A program made the position numbers and the translations under genes. The notes below the pieces were generated by a model. The model was given only the letters and a program-made list of their open reading frames with translations, was not told the origin of the DNA and searched no databases. Below are positions 7,443 to 16,364 of a stretch of DNA of 64,000 nucleotides, in pieces (position 1 is the stretch's first letter; every line of letters begins with the position of its first letter). The stretch is from Aureibacter tunicatorum (GTDB lineage: Bacteria > Bacteroidota > Bacteroidia > Cytophagales > Cyclobacteriaceae), in contig NZ_AP025306.1 of the NCBI RefSeq assembly GCF_036492635.1, positions 496,001-560,000 on the forward strand, in the 5' to 3' direction.

Positions 7443-9866
7443 ATGACGAGGGTTTATGCAAGGGAAAATATATTTTTAGGTGGTCAAAGGCCATCTTCTC
7501 AAACGCTAGGCGTTGCTCGAGCTCCTTTGGCTATTGATTATGGATCAGCTCCACTTCAGGCATTATTTGCTAGAGATGAATACTTAGCTCAACAAGAGTC
7601 GAAAAAATCGCCTTACAAACACAATGTCTCAGATATTGCCAAACTTTTGGATAAATACCATAAGCTTGAAGGACAAGGCTCTTCATTATCCAAAGCGGAA
7701 AAGGTAAAAGCTCGATTGCTTTGGCTTTATGAGATGGAGATGCTGGCTAATGGCTGGAGCAATGAGAATAGCATCCCTTTTTCAGAGCGGTTTTGTTACC
7801 CCAATTTGCGCATGCAACAGACTCTTTTAAGAGAAGTTCAAGTTGAGCGTATAGAGTTGATGAAGCAAATTCGGGCTGATTCGAGCCTATCTCCAGCTTT
7901 TTCTCCTTACTATACACCTACTTCTTCATGGGGCAAGCGAGAGTTGGAGGAGAGAGAAGCTGAAAAAGTGATGAAGCCTGTTTGGGATTATTTGACTGGC
8001 GGCGGCATCAGGTGCGCTCATGATGTGAAGACATCCAATGAAGTGCTGGAAACAGAATTAATGGCAAATTTATCGGTGCTTATGCTGTCAAATACCGGGA
8101 AGGCCTTGCTAAAAAAAGTCTATGATGCTCAAAGGGTATTAGTGGACCCTTCGAAGCATAGAGGAGAAGATTATGCGAGAAGAAATCTTTTTTTAGTGAA
8201 TAAGCCTATTCCAGAAATGATGGACAGTAAGAAAAAGGCATATGTCAGCGGGTCAAAAATGTATGCCGAATACGCTTATGACATGCCTTTTGCTTGGGAA
8301 ACTGGAAGGTATATGTCTCCCAAACATCGTATGTTCAAGGATGCGAAAACACAAGAGAATATCAGGTTGGCGTTTAATCCTGCGTATTTGCAGTTAGCAT
8401 CTGTGCTTGAAAGCTATCTGAATGATATGAAGGAAAATCAAGTTTTCAATGGCCCTTGGACTAGCGGCATGCATAAAAACATGAAATCTTGGCTTGTTGA
8501 CGAAATGGGCTTGCCGAGTTTTGCCAAGTTGGACGCATTGCCTTTGATTGACACTTTGGTAAGCCAAGAAGAAGGAAAAAGCGAATGGATTATGATTGAT
8601 TTGCCTGAAAGCGAGAGTTCTTCTTCAGGTGAAAGCGAACTGGAATTGACTTTGCCCACTGGCTTTGTAAAGGCTGGTACCGCTCCTCAGGAAACTCTGT
8701 TGAGTGGGTTTAGAACAAGAGATCTTGACCCGTTGACTGAAGGAAGTGAATCTGAGATTCAAAGGCCATTGAAAGAACCGGATATCACTAAGCCGGGTAT
8801 AGTAAGAAGTTTTGATACGCCTTTGTTTGAGTGGAATGGGGCTAGCTCAAAAGAAAGCGGATTCAAAGGAGCTTTGGTAACAAGCCCTTTAGACAGTTTT
8901 GTGGGGGAAATTGAAGTAAGGTCTCCTCATCAAGGAAATAGGTCGGTAGTATTTTTCTTGAAAGATGAAGTTGGGAATGAATTGGTATTGAAATTTTTGA
9001 AGGAAGGATCGTTTTCGGAGGATGCGGCTAAAGAAGCGTTTGCGGCCAATTTTTTGAAAGCATTTGGAACACCTGCCTTGCAGTCACAATCATGCATATT
9101 GCTGGAGCCTAAAGCTCCTGAATGGGTTGAGTTGATAGCAAGATTGAAGCCTGGCGATAGCAGTAGAAAACTTGAATCAGAGTATAGAACTTCCCTTGCG
9201 AAGAGCTTGCCTTATATATTAGTAATGGAAAAAGCTGGCGGACATGTTTTGGATTTAAGGCATGTTAATTATGGAAATTCAAGAATTTTTATGCATAATA
9301 TGGGCGAATTGTCGTTTTTTGAGTTGTTGATGGGGAATCATGATCGCGTGCTGTCGGGTATTTATATGATGAATATCCATTTTGAAGATCAATCGAATTT
9401 GGTTCATATCATAGATCACTTATTAAGCCCCGGAGGCATGTCCGCTTGTTTGGACTTTGCCCTGAATCAAGAGTCAAGCGTTTCGGGAGAATCAAGACGA
9501 TACGGCGTGGATCCAAATTTTTCATCGAGACTAGCGGATAAATATGCGACGACTTTCACTAGGCTTTTCAGAGAGTTTTTGCGGCATGAAGACACCTCTT
9601 TGGCGCGAAGAGTGAAGTCCAAGTCAAATGCCAGGCCTGATAGAGTGCATTTTGCAAGTTGCAAGTATTTTGATTTGGGTTTTGTGAACGCTGCTTTGAG
9701 TTTTTTAAGAATGGAAGGTGAATTAGTGAAATTGACTCAACATGACTTTGGAGGCAAGGATGGTATGATTATGATGTTTTTAGAGATGTGTCGCCAAGTA
9801 AATGAAATTACTAGAAAGTACAAAGACAGGCTCAAAACGGAAATTGACTTCAGGTCGAAAATGTAA
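7443..9866 (+). CDS. Large orphan protein with atypical (actin-fragmin-kinase/PI3K-like) kinase domain
   Basis: An 807-residue product from the ATG at 7443 (a TTG lies 15 bases upstream). There is no signal peptide or membrane segment. Residues 1-380 are a helical, unrecognised part. Residues 385-480 are an acidic, Ser-rich linker. Residues about 485-700 carry a kinase-like pattern: GNELVLKFLKEG with candidate ATP-anchoring Lys517, a helix with Glu531, a hinge YILVMEKAGG, then MGELSFFELLMGNHDRV with candidate catalytic Asp634, Asn644, and a metal-site IIDH with Asp658. This order (K, hinge, NxDR, N, IDxx) is that of the actin-fragmin kinase and PI3/4-kinase-like fold. The assignment comes from motifs only. 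A role as a translocated effector kinase is inference. Confidence 0.6.
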   Translation: MTRVYARENIFLGGQRPSSQTLGVARAPLAIDYGSAPLQALFARDEYLAQQESKKSPYKHNVSDIAKLLDKYHKLEGQGSSLSKAEKVKARLLWLYEMEMLANGWSNENSIPFSERFCYPNLRMQQTLLREVQVERIELMKQIRADSSLSPAFSPYYTPTSSWGKRELEEREAEKVMKPVWDYLTGGGIRCAHDVKTSNEVLETELMANLSVLMLSNTGKALLKKVYDAQRVLVDPSKHRGEDYARRNLFLVNKPIPEMMDSKKKAYVSGSKMYAEYAYDMPFAWETGRYMSPKHRMFKDAKTQENIRLAFNPAYLQLASVLESYLNDMKENQVFNGPWTSGMHKNMKSWLVDEMGLPSFAKLDALPLIDTLVSQEEGKSEWIMIDLPESESSSSGESELELTLPTGFVKAGTAPQETLLSGFRTRDLDPLTEGSESEIQRPLKEPDITKPGIVRSFDTPLFEWNGASSKESGFKGALVTSPLDSFVGEIEVRSPHQGNRSVVFFLKDEVGNELVLKFLKEGSFSEDAAKEAFAANFLKAFGTPALQSQSCILLEPKAPEWVELIARLKPGDSSRKLESEYRTSLAKSLPYILVMEKAGGHVLDLRHVNYGNSRIFMHNMGELSFFELLMGNHDRVLSGIYMMNIHFEDQSNLVHIIDHLLSPGGMSACLDFALNQESSVSGESRRYGVDPNFSSRLADKYATTFTRLFREFLRHEDTSLARRVKSKSNARPDRVHFASCKYFDLGFVNAALSFLRMEGELVKLTQHDFGGKDGMIMMFLEMCRQVNEITRKYKDRLKTEIDFRSKM

Positions 9867-9904
9867 TATAGTCCAACAAGTAGATGAGTCGGCAATATAA
9901 ACAT

Positions 9905-10762
9905 CTACAAGTAAAAGTTTTTTGTTGAAGCGGCTTTGCCATGCTTACCATGATAACTGTAAGGTGCTAGAGTATCAATGTAGTTGTCATCAGCAAACAG
10001 AGCTCTGATAACATCTTTGTATTCTTCATAAATGAATTTCTTGATTTGCTTAGGCAGACTGTCCAGTAGTATCAATTCATGATCATTTTTATGGGGATGA
10101 ACGATCAAGATTTCCATTAGATCGTCGGACAACTCTGAATCGTCCAGCACGTTGATTTCGTAGTCTTGGATTTGATTATCATAATTCAAATATTTGTACA
10201 TAAGCTTTACATCGCCTGATTTTATGCGATTTTTTTTATAACAAAGAATTGATAGTCTAAGGTTAAAATCTCCCAGCAATTTGTAAATTTTGCCTCTTTG
10301 GTAAAAGTGAGCGATTAGAAAGCCTAGAAATATCAGCCATGCAGGTCCCCAAATAAATATAAAAATAAATTGTTCGGTGGCCTCCATCCCTTTTATCTTG
10401 CTTATGGTAGGCCGCTCATGATTATAGAGCACTGTAATCTCTTCCCCAAAGTAAATTTCCTCTTTATTCCAATAATCATATGAATAGCCTAATAAGGGTT
10501 TGTCTAGACCAGGCACAGTATATAAAAATTCGTAATAGAAAAAATCATTGTTAACGATAATTTTTCCTTTGGTGGTTGGAGAGCTATTGCTTAGGTAAAT
10601 GAGTCTTGACCAATCCGTTCGTTTGAATTTTTCATATTCCAATCCCATAGCAACAATTGCGAATACAGCCGCAAAGAAGATGTACTTTAAATTGGGGCCG
10701 GACAAGAATATTAAGCCCCTGAGAATATTGGGGCTTGACATTTGATTAAGTGTTTTGCGCAT
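9905..10762 (-). CDS. DUF3592-like membrane protein
   Basis: A 285-residue protein when started at the ATG at 10762, only 4 bases after the stop of the upstream gene (a TTG start at 10783 would overlap that gene). It has two membrane segments (about residues 22-38 and 128-148) flanking an extracytoplasmic domain with the DUF3592-like features YEFLYTVPG, a G-EITVLYN strand and a Pro-Thr turn. The C-terminal 110 residues are cytoplasmic and end in a Lys/His-rich stretch. Function is unknown. It is probably cotranscribed with the His-rich exported protein. Confidence 0.65.
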   Translation of the reverse strand: MRKTLNQMSSPNILRGLIFLSGPNLKYIFFAAVFAIVAMGLEYEKFKRTDWSRLIYLSNSSPTTKGKIIVNNDFFYYEFLYTVPGLDKPLLGYSYDYWNKEEIYFGEEITVLYNHERPTISKIKGMEATEQFIFIFIWGPAWLIFLGFLIAHFYQRGKIYKLLGDFNLRLSILCYKKNRIKSGDVKLMYKYLNYDNQIQDYEINVLDDSELSDDLMEILIVHPHKNDHELILLDSLPKQIKKFIYEEYKDVIRALFADDNYIDTLAPYSYHGKHGKAASTKNFYL

Positions 10763-10766
10763 AAGC

Positions 10767-11219
10767 TTAAAGCTTTTTCTCAAATACTATTTTTATGCTA
10801 TCATCATTGCTTTTTTCATGCTCATGGTTTTTACAGCAATCGTGATGATGGCCTTTTTTCTTTTTTTTCTTCTTCTTGTGATCATGATGATGCTTGTCGT
10901 GATGGTGTTTTTTAGGCTTTTTCTTTTTCTTGTAATGACCTTTGCAATGCTTCGAACAGCCTTTGTAGCAAATTTCTTTTTCATCCAAGATTTTGCCATC
11001 ATCTCCAACTCTGACTTCCACATACACATCTCCTTTTTTCAGCACTATGCCGAAAAAATCGTTTTTTGTGTATTCCGTGGCTTTCATTACCTCGTAACTT
11101 TGATAATTGCTTTGAACTGCGGAGCTAACAATACTCGGCAATCCGCTGTAGTTATTTTGAGCTTTGCCAAATTGACATACAGCTATAAAAAATAGTAGTA
11201 GTATTAGTGATTTTTTCAT
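10767..11219 (-). CDS. Exported PepSY-like protein with His/Lys-rich metal-binding tail
   Basis: A 150-residue protein. Residues 1-20 are a Sec signal peptide (CQFGKAQ). Residues 21-85 resemble the PepSY-like domain of small Bacteroidota periplasmic proteins (DVYVEVRVGDDGKILDEKE). From residue about 87 on there is a tail of alternating Lys runs and His clusters (KKHHHDKHHHDHKKKK, then GHHHDCC) with several Cys, well suited to bind Ni, Zn, Cu or Co. It may buffer or deliver metal in the periplasm. The low-complexity tail produces an apparent hydrophobic ORF on the other strand, which is not a gene. Confidence 0.75.
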   Translation of the reverse strand: MKKSLILLLFFIAVCQFGKAQNNYSGLPSIVSSAVQSNYQSYEVMKATEYTKNDFFGIVLKKGDVYVEVRVGDDGKILDEKEICYKGCSKHCKGHYKKKKKPKKHHHDKHHHDHKKKKKKKKGHHHDCCKNHEHEKSNDDSIKIVFEKKL

Positions 11220-11505
11220 GCGATTGATGTTAGTGCATATTTAAATTAGAAAAATAAGATCAAAAATAAAAAATTAGGGTGATTTTGTCTTTTTATACTC
11301 TGCTCGCAATAACTGATAATTAAATACTTTTTTAATTATGTGATTTTTTTGTCTTAGCAATAAAAATTTTGACTGATGCAATAAATGCCAAATTTATGTT
11401 GAATTTATGCTTGCTTCATGCAATAAATTGCAATCGAAGGCTTTATATATTAAATAAATTGAATTAACAATTTTTTATTATTTGAGCCTGTTATTATTTG
11501 GAAAA

Positions 11506-13848
11506 ATGAAAAATAGAGTTTTTGTTCTGAATTTCGCAATGTTAACAGCATTGCTGTCTTTTTTTTCTATTCCCGCTTTCTCTCAAAACTTGGTCAGTGG
11601 CAAGCTAGTGGACTCCGATTCTGGTGAACCTGTTTCATTCGCTACAGTTGCGATTTATGATAATTCTGAACTGGATAAGCCTATTAGTTCGACTTATTCT
11701 GATTTTGATGGGAACTTTACCCTCAAGATTTCCATGTCAGGCACATATGAGTTATTTATTCAATCGATTGGATATGATCAGCTTCGAACAAAAGTCGTTG
11801 TTGATAATTCGTCAATGGACTTGAGCGAGATACGTTTGAAATCACAATCCACAATGCTTGAGGAAATTGTGGTAAAAGCGGACAAAGAGGATGTGCAGAT
11901 GAATCCCGGAGCAATGACTTTCAATATGGATAATGCTCCTGGCGATGACTTGGAGCAAGTTGTTGGAAATTTTCCCGGAGTTGAAACTGACTTTGACGGG
12001 AATGTTTCTATAAGAGGAGCTATGGTTACATTTTTAGTCAATGGAGAGGATTCTGGAATGGAAAACCCTATGCAAGAAATACCGAAGGAGTCTATTGAGC
12101 GTATTGAGATGATGACGAATCCGCCTGTGGAATACGCTTCTTCAGGCCCTGTGATGAATATAATATTGAAGGATGGGGCTAAACTAGGCAGTAATATTCG
12201 CTTTGGAATGAATATGAGCAGTCCTATGAGAGCCAGAGCTTATGTCGGAGGAACTTATAGAAAGAACGATAAGCTTTCATTTAGTCCATGGGTGTATCAC
12301 TATTCAGGCAAGGAAGAGTTTTTAACCAATGCTCAGAGAGAAAATTTTGGCGATAGATATATAGCCCAAGATCAATTTCAATCTTCCACCAATAGATTTA
12401 CCAGCACAGGAGTAAGAGCGAATTTTAAGCCTAATGCTAATAATGACTTTACGGCTATTTTCAGATATGCGCCATCTTCCAGCGACAGAGACAATGAAGA
12501 TGAAAATATCGTAAGCGATTATAATGAGGATAGAACATGGCTTTATACAAACTCATTGTCAAATAATGTGAACAGGAAAAAAGACGAGCTAAGAGCTGAC
12601 CTTAGGTGGAAGAAACGCTTCTTTAGAGATGGCCAGTCGTTTTATTTTAGATATAATTGGAATGGTTTTACAGCGACACAAGATCAAAACCAGCGAAGCG
12701 ATTATGATTATGCTAACCCTGATGACAATGTATTGCTGGACTATCGACAAGATAAAGAAACTAAGAATACGCACCATTCTATTAGCACAAACTATAAGCA
12801 TCCGTTGTGGCAAGATGCTACATTGACCGCAGGTGGTTTTTTCAATTATAGAATTACTGAGGAAAACTCATTCAATAGGATGAGAACAAATGAAGGCGAA
12901 TGGGTTGATAATCCATCCAGAGACCAAGATGCAACAACAGAGTATATCGCAACAGATATGTTTGTGTCGATCAAAGGACATTGGAATCAATGGAATTATT
13001 CCGCAGGTACTCGCTACAAAGTCGGAAGCAACAGAGTGTCCCAATGGATTTATGGCAAGGGTGTTTTTGATAACTTCAAGTCGAGTTTTTCAAATATGAA
13101 TGCCAGAATTCAAGTAGGCTATAAATTTGATGATTCTGAAAATATTTCATTGACTTATAGGACCTCTGTGAGACCTCCTTCTACCGATCAATTGAACCCT
13201 TTTGTGGATGATTCTGATCCATTGAATGTGAGAATGGGTAACCCTGAGCTTGAGAATACGCAAACGCATTTCGCGGAGTTGGAATATCTTAAAGTGATGG
13301 AAGTTACTACTTTCAAGGGAAGCTTGTTTACGAGAAAAATCACGAACAGCATAGGCAGCGAACAGTGGGTTTCTGGAGATACGACAGTGACTTCCTTTAT
13401 CAATATTGACGGTACGACTATCGTTGGTCTGAATACTTATTTCTCCGCCAATATCAACAGGCTAAAATTGACTGGGGATGCTTCCGTAACTTTTGAAAAC
13501 ATGCCCCAACGTGAGGAAGCATTTAATGAGAAACAAGTCTATTACTTTTTGAAAGGAAATGCTGAGTATAAATTTGACAATGGTTTCAAATTCTCTATCG
13601 CGGCTAGATATAATTCTTCCAAACTAACCAATAACACTGAAATTCAAGGCTATGGAACTATGGATGTCAATGTTCAAAAGATGTTTATGGATGGAAAGTT
13701 GAAAGTATATGCAAATGCTAGAGACGTATTTGATTCTGTAGAGCAGGATGGATTGACGCAAACAGATGATTTCATAAGAGATTATTACAACAAGCGACAG
13801 ACAAAGTTCTATACTTTAGGCTTTACTTATTATATCAATGGAATCTAG
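11506..13848 (+). CDS. TonB-dependent-receptor-like outer membrane beta-barrel protein
   Basis: A 780-residue protein from the ATG at 11506, which gives a proper signal peptide (ending IPAFSQ). Residues about 22-110 are a carboxypeptidase-regulatory-like beta-sandwich (SGKLVDSDSGEPVSFATVAI), next a plug-like segment (VEIVVKADKEDVQ region, VSIRGAMVTFLVNGED), then a long beta-barrel with alternating aromatic strands ending FYTLGFTYYINGI. This is the Bacteroidota outer-membrane beta-barrel family (OMP_b-brl_3) that takes up or exports unknown ligands with TonB. No SusD partner lies next to it, so it is not a classical polysaccharide-utilisation pair. Confidence 0.9.
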   Translation: MKNRVFVLNFAMLTALLSFFSIPAFSQNLVSGKLVDSDSGEPVSFATVAIYDNSELDKPISSTYSDFDGNFTLKISMSGTYELFIQSIGYDQLRTKVVVDNSSMDLSEIRLKSQSTMLEEIVVKADKEDVQMNPGAMTFNMDNAPGDDLEQVVGNFPGVETDFDGNVSIRGAMVTFLVNGEDSGMENPMQEIPKESIERIEMMTNPPVEYASSGPVMNIILKDGAKLGSNIRFGMNMSSPMRARAYVGGTYRKNDKLSFSPWVYHYSGKEEFLTNAQRENFGDRYIAQDQFQSSTNRFTSTGVRANFKPNANNDFTAIFRYAPSSSDRDNEDENIVSDYNEDRTWLYTNSLSNNVNRKKDELRADLRWKKRFFRDGQSFYFRYNWNGFTATQDQNQRSDYDYANPDDNVLLDYRQDKETKNTHHSISTNYKHPLWQDATLTAGGFFNYRITEENSFNRMRTNEGEWVDNPSRDQDATTEYIATDMFVSIKGHWNQWNYSAGTRYKVGSNRVSQWIYGKGVFDNFKSSFSNMNARIQVGYKFDDSENISLTYRTSVRPPSTDQLNPFVDDSDPLNVRMGNPELENTQTHFAELEYLKVMEVTTFKGSLFTRKITNSIGSEQWVSGDTTVTSFINIDGTTIVGLNTYFSANINRLKLTGDASVTFENMPQREEAFNEKQVYYFLKGNAEYKFDNGFKFSIAARYNSSKLTNNTEIQGYGTMDVNVQKMFMDGKLKVYANARDVFDSVEQDGLTQTDDFIRDYYNKRQTKFYTLGFTYYINGI

Positions 13849-13902
13849 AGTTGGAGAAGGCAAATAAGTCTTATGGTTCATTCATGGTTGTTTTGAATGA
13901 GC

Positions 13903-15234
13903 CTAGTATTCCCCTAGAGACCGTCCGTTAAGTGCTGATATGTATGAAAATGATTCTAGAGCGAATGAATGCCACCTTTTAAGCGGCAGTTTGTTGGCTT
14001 GCGCGCCTCTGAATTCAAAAATTCCACCTTCAATGCCATTGCCAACTAGTTCGGTTTTTTTGCCGAGGTATCCCATGGATAGATTGCCTGGAAATTCGGA
14101 CATTCTGTCTCTGCCTTTAGGAATGTCCATAATCCATTCGTATCTGCTGGTTGGAAATTCTTCAACGGAAGGGTTGTCGCTATAAATGTCTTTTTGTATG
14201 CCTCTTTCAATTACGGACTCAAATGGGTCATATTCTTTGTATCCACCGGCCGCTCCAATAACTAAATCCAACCATTTTTCAGGTTCAGCCCTAAGAGCTT
14301 CTTGTTCTTCGCTTGGTAACAAATTGAACAAACCGCCAAAATCAGTTCTGGCCATAATAACATCGGCAATGATTTTTGGATATTCCACTGCCAAGTTTGC
14401 TTTTGTGAGATCGTCATATTGACTATAAGACCTGTCAAGAAGACCGATTTGGCCTCTGCCGGCTTCAAGGTAAGATACCATGATAGTAAGCAGTCCGTGC
14501 ATTTCTGGACTTATTTGAGCTCTGCCTAAGTTGTTTATAACTTTCGCTCCGGCTTTGGCAAAATGTCTCAATGAGCTCATCAGTTCTTTTGGCGCTTGAG
14601 TGGAAGCATTTGAAGCGGTCAGCAAATAAGGAAGTTTTGATAAATCAAGGCCTGAAGTTATCTGAGGCCCTGCTCCCAATTCAGCATCATTAGGATATAC
14701 GACAAATTGAGAATCCTCCATTAGTCCTGTAGCTTCACTAAGTAAAAAAGACCTTCGGTGAGAGAACTTTAAAAGCTCTGCCCCTATTCCGACCATATCC
14801 GACATTACTTTGTTGAGCTTGACAAGGCCTAAAGGCGTTTCATCAAGAGGCGGATAAATAATGAATTCGATTTCAGATCTGTCATTTTCCGCTTTGTCGG
14901 CTTCTAGCTTAAAGCCATCGTGACTTCCTACTCCTATGGGGTCTCTTTTTTTCAATGGAGTTCGTTTGATATAATCCCGTCCTCTTGGACCAGTCTGTAT
15001 TTCCTCTTTCGATACTTTCCACCCAGTTTCAAATTCGAATCCGACTTTTCTTTGGATGATATCGGAATCGTGTTCTCCATTGAAGAATTGCACAGGAGGT
15101 TGAATGGATTCTTGAGAGTCCGATAATGCGGTTGATTTAGCAATTGATTGCGTGCGATTTGATCTTTTTCTTTGGCTGACTGAATTTTTTGATGATAGTC
15201 TGTACGAAGAATGCATTTCGGGCTTTTTGAACAT
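13903..15234 (-). CDS. Orphan protein with amidoligase-like pattern, effector-like
   Basis: A 443-residue protein without signal peptide. Residues 1-60 are disordered and Ser/Arg/Lys-rich. At residues 59-72 it reads IIQRKVGFEFETGW, a first strand with the E-x-E type pattern of amidoligase-like and glutamine-synthetase-fold enzymes. At residues 105-130 there is HDGFKLEADKAENDRSEIEF, similar to the second conserved strand pair, and near the C-terminus (about 404-410) GIFEFRG. The VIQRKVGFEFE type of junction is one I associate with toxin-like proteins that in other genomes carry an N-terminal DUF4157 (contractile-injection cargo) domain; that domain is absent here. Function is not established. 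It is convergent with the receptor gene. Confidence 0.5.
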   Translation of the reverse strand: MFKKPEMHSSYRLSSKNSVSQRKRSNRTQSIAKSTALSDSQESIQPPVQFFNGEHDSDIIQRKVGFEFETGWKVSKEEIQTGPRGRDYIKRTPLKKRDPIGVGSHDGFKLEADKAENDRSEIEFIIYPPLDETPLGLVKLNKVMSDMVGIGAELLKFSHRRSFLLSEATGLMEDSQFVVYPNDAELGAGPQITSGLDLSKLPYLLTASNASTQAPKELMSSLRHFAKAGAKVINNLGRAQISPEMHGLLTIMVSYLEAGRGQIGLLDRSYSQYDDLTKANLAVEYPKIIADVIMARTDFGGLFNLLPSEEQEALRAEPEKWLDLVIGAAGGYKEYDPFESVIERGIQKDIYSDNPSVEEFPTSRYEWIMDIPKGRDRMSEFPGNLSMGYLGKKTELVGNGIEGGIFEFRGAQANKLPLKRWHSFALESFSYISALNGRSLGEY

Positions 15235-15288
15235 AATTATTAACCGTTAATGGGTAAATTTGTTGCATAGACTTTTTTAAACAGAGAT

Positions 15289-15933
15289 ATGAAAAAATGC
15301 ATCGCATCATGGAGCGGAGGAAAGGATAGTTGTTTCGCATTGGTCAAGGCAATACAGAATGGATATGAAGCTGTCGGTTTATTGAATATGATGAATGAGA
15401 ATGGACAAATATCACGATCGCATGCTATTCCGGGAGAGGTATTGGAACGACAAGCAGCAGTTTTGGAGCTTCCGATTTATAAAGTGCCTTCAACTTGGGG
15501 TGATTATGAAAGCAAATATATAAAGGAATTAAAGGATATTAAATCCGAGAACTATTATGAGACTGTTGTATTTGGCGATATCGACTTGGAACCGCACAGA
15601 GAGTGGGAAGAAAAAGTTTCTGCTCAGGCCGATGTAGTCGCTTATCTTCCTTTATGGTTGAAAGACAGAAAAGAGTTGGTATATGAAATGATCGATTCCG
15701 GAGTGGAAGCTATTATTGTTTCATGCAATACGGACTTGGGAATTGATTTTTTAGGAAGAAAAATCACAAGAGAATTGGTTAGCGAGCTAGAGGCAAGAGG
15801 CGTGGACGCTTGTGGTGAAAATGGAGAATACCATACTTTAGTGGTTAATGCACCTATATTCAAGAAGAAAATTGATGTTTCTTTTGGAGAAAAGCTTGTG
15901 CATGGAAATTATTGTTTTATTGAAATGTTTTGA
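15289..15933 (+). CDS. ATP-pyrophosphatase of the diphthine-ammonia-ligase (MJ0570) family
   Basis: A 214-residue protein with the PP-loop SGGKDS at residues 9-14, the conserved HAIPGEVLERQA segment and a C-terminal GENGEYHT motif, all typical of the ATP_bind_4/diphthamide-synthase-like family. In archaea and eukaryotes this family amidates diphthine on elongation factor 2; bacteria lack that substrate, so the bacterial role is open. It overlaps the next gene (CWC-DUF5522) by one base, and the pair is probably translationally coupled, suggesting a shared modification task. Confidence 0.88.
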   Translation: MKKCIASWSGGKDSCFALVKAIQNGYEAVGLLNMMNENGQISRSHAIPGEVLERQAAVLELPIYKVPSTWGDYESKYIKELKDIKSENYYETVVFGDIDLEPHREWEEKVSAQADVVAYLPLWLKDRKELVYEMIDSGVEAIIVSCNTDLGIDFLGRKITRELVSELEARGVDACGENGEYHTLVVNAPIFKKKIDVSFGEKLVHGNYCFIEMF

Positions 15934-16295
15934 TGAAAATGAGTGAAAAGCAATGTCCATCATGCGGAAGCAGTTTTGGTTGCCAGACTTGTGGCAGTAG
16001 TTCTTGTTGGTGTGCTGACTATCCATCAATCTTGCCTTGTGATCCGAATGCCAAATGTCTATGTCCTGTATGCATGAAAACGAGGATTATAGAAAGAGCC
16101 AATGAGCTTACGTTAAAAGCTAAAGAGAGTATTGAAAATCATGCGTTGATACCACCGTTAACCGAAGGGTATAGGCCAATAGAAGGCTTGGACTATAATA
16201 TAGATAATGTTGGAAGATTTGTATTTACGAGTTGGTATCTGCTTAGAAGAAAATTTTGTTGTGGTAATGGTTGTAAAGCTTGTCCTTATCCTTGA
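15933..16295 (+). CDS. Cysteine-rich CWC plus DUF5522 fusion protein
   Basis: A 120-residue protein started at the ATG at 15933, which overlaps the TGA of the preceding gene. The N-terminal half is a Cys-rich CWC-like knuckle (CPSCGSSFGCQTCG, then CWC, then CLCPVCM). The C-terminal half is DUF5522-like, with FVFTSWYLLRRKFCCGNGC and a terminal KACPYP. About 13 Cys residues suggest one or two zinc or Fe-S sites. In many Bacteroidota these two small domains are separate neighbouring proteins; here they are one polypeptide. Coupling to the ATP-pyrophosphatase points to a common, uncharacterised modification. Confidence 0.8.
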   Translation: MKMSEKQCPSCGSSFGCQTCGSSSCWCADYPSILPCDPNAKCLCPVCMKTRIIERANELTLKAKESIENHALIPPLTEGYRPIEGLDYNIDNVGRFVFTSWYLLRRKFCCGNGCKACPYP

Positions 16296-16364
16296 TTTTT
16301 AGACGCTTGTTGAAAATTTTCAGATAAGTAATTATTTTGACTAAATATGTATTAAATTTGCAGA

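Noticed and set aside
7990-8540. M91-type metallopeptidase-like pattern in the N-terminal half of the kinase-like orphan
   Set aside because: A short LLKKVYDA-like helix pattern was noticed, but no HExxH metal motif exists, so there is no basis for the call.
10755-11195. Hydrophobic ORF on the plus strand rich in Phe, Leu and Met
   Set aside because: It is the antisense shadow of the Lys/His-rich tail of the exported PepSY-like gene; the complement of Lys codons reads as Phe and Leu.
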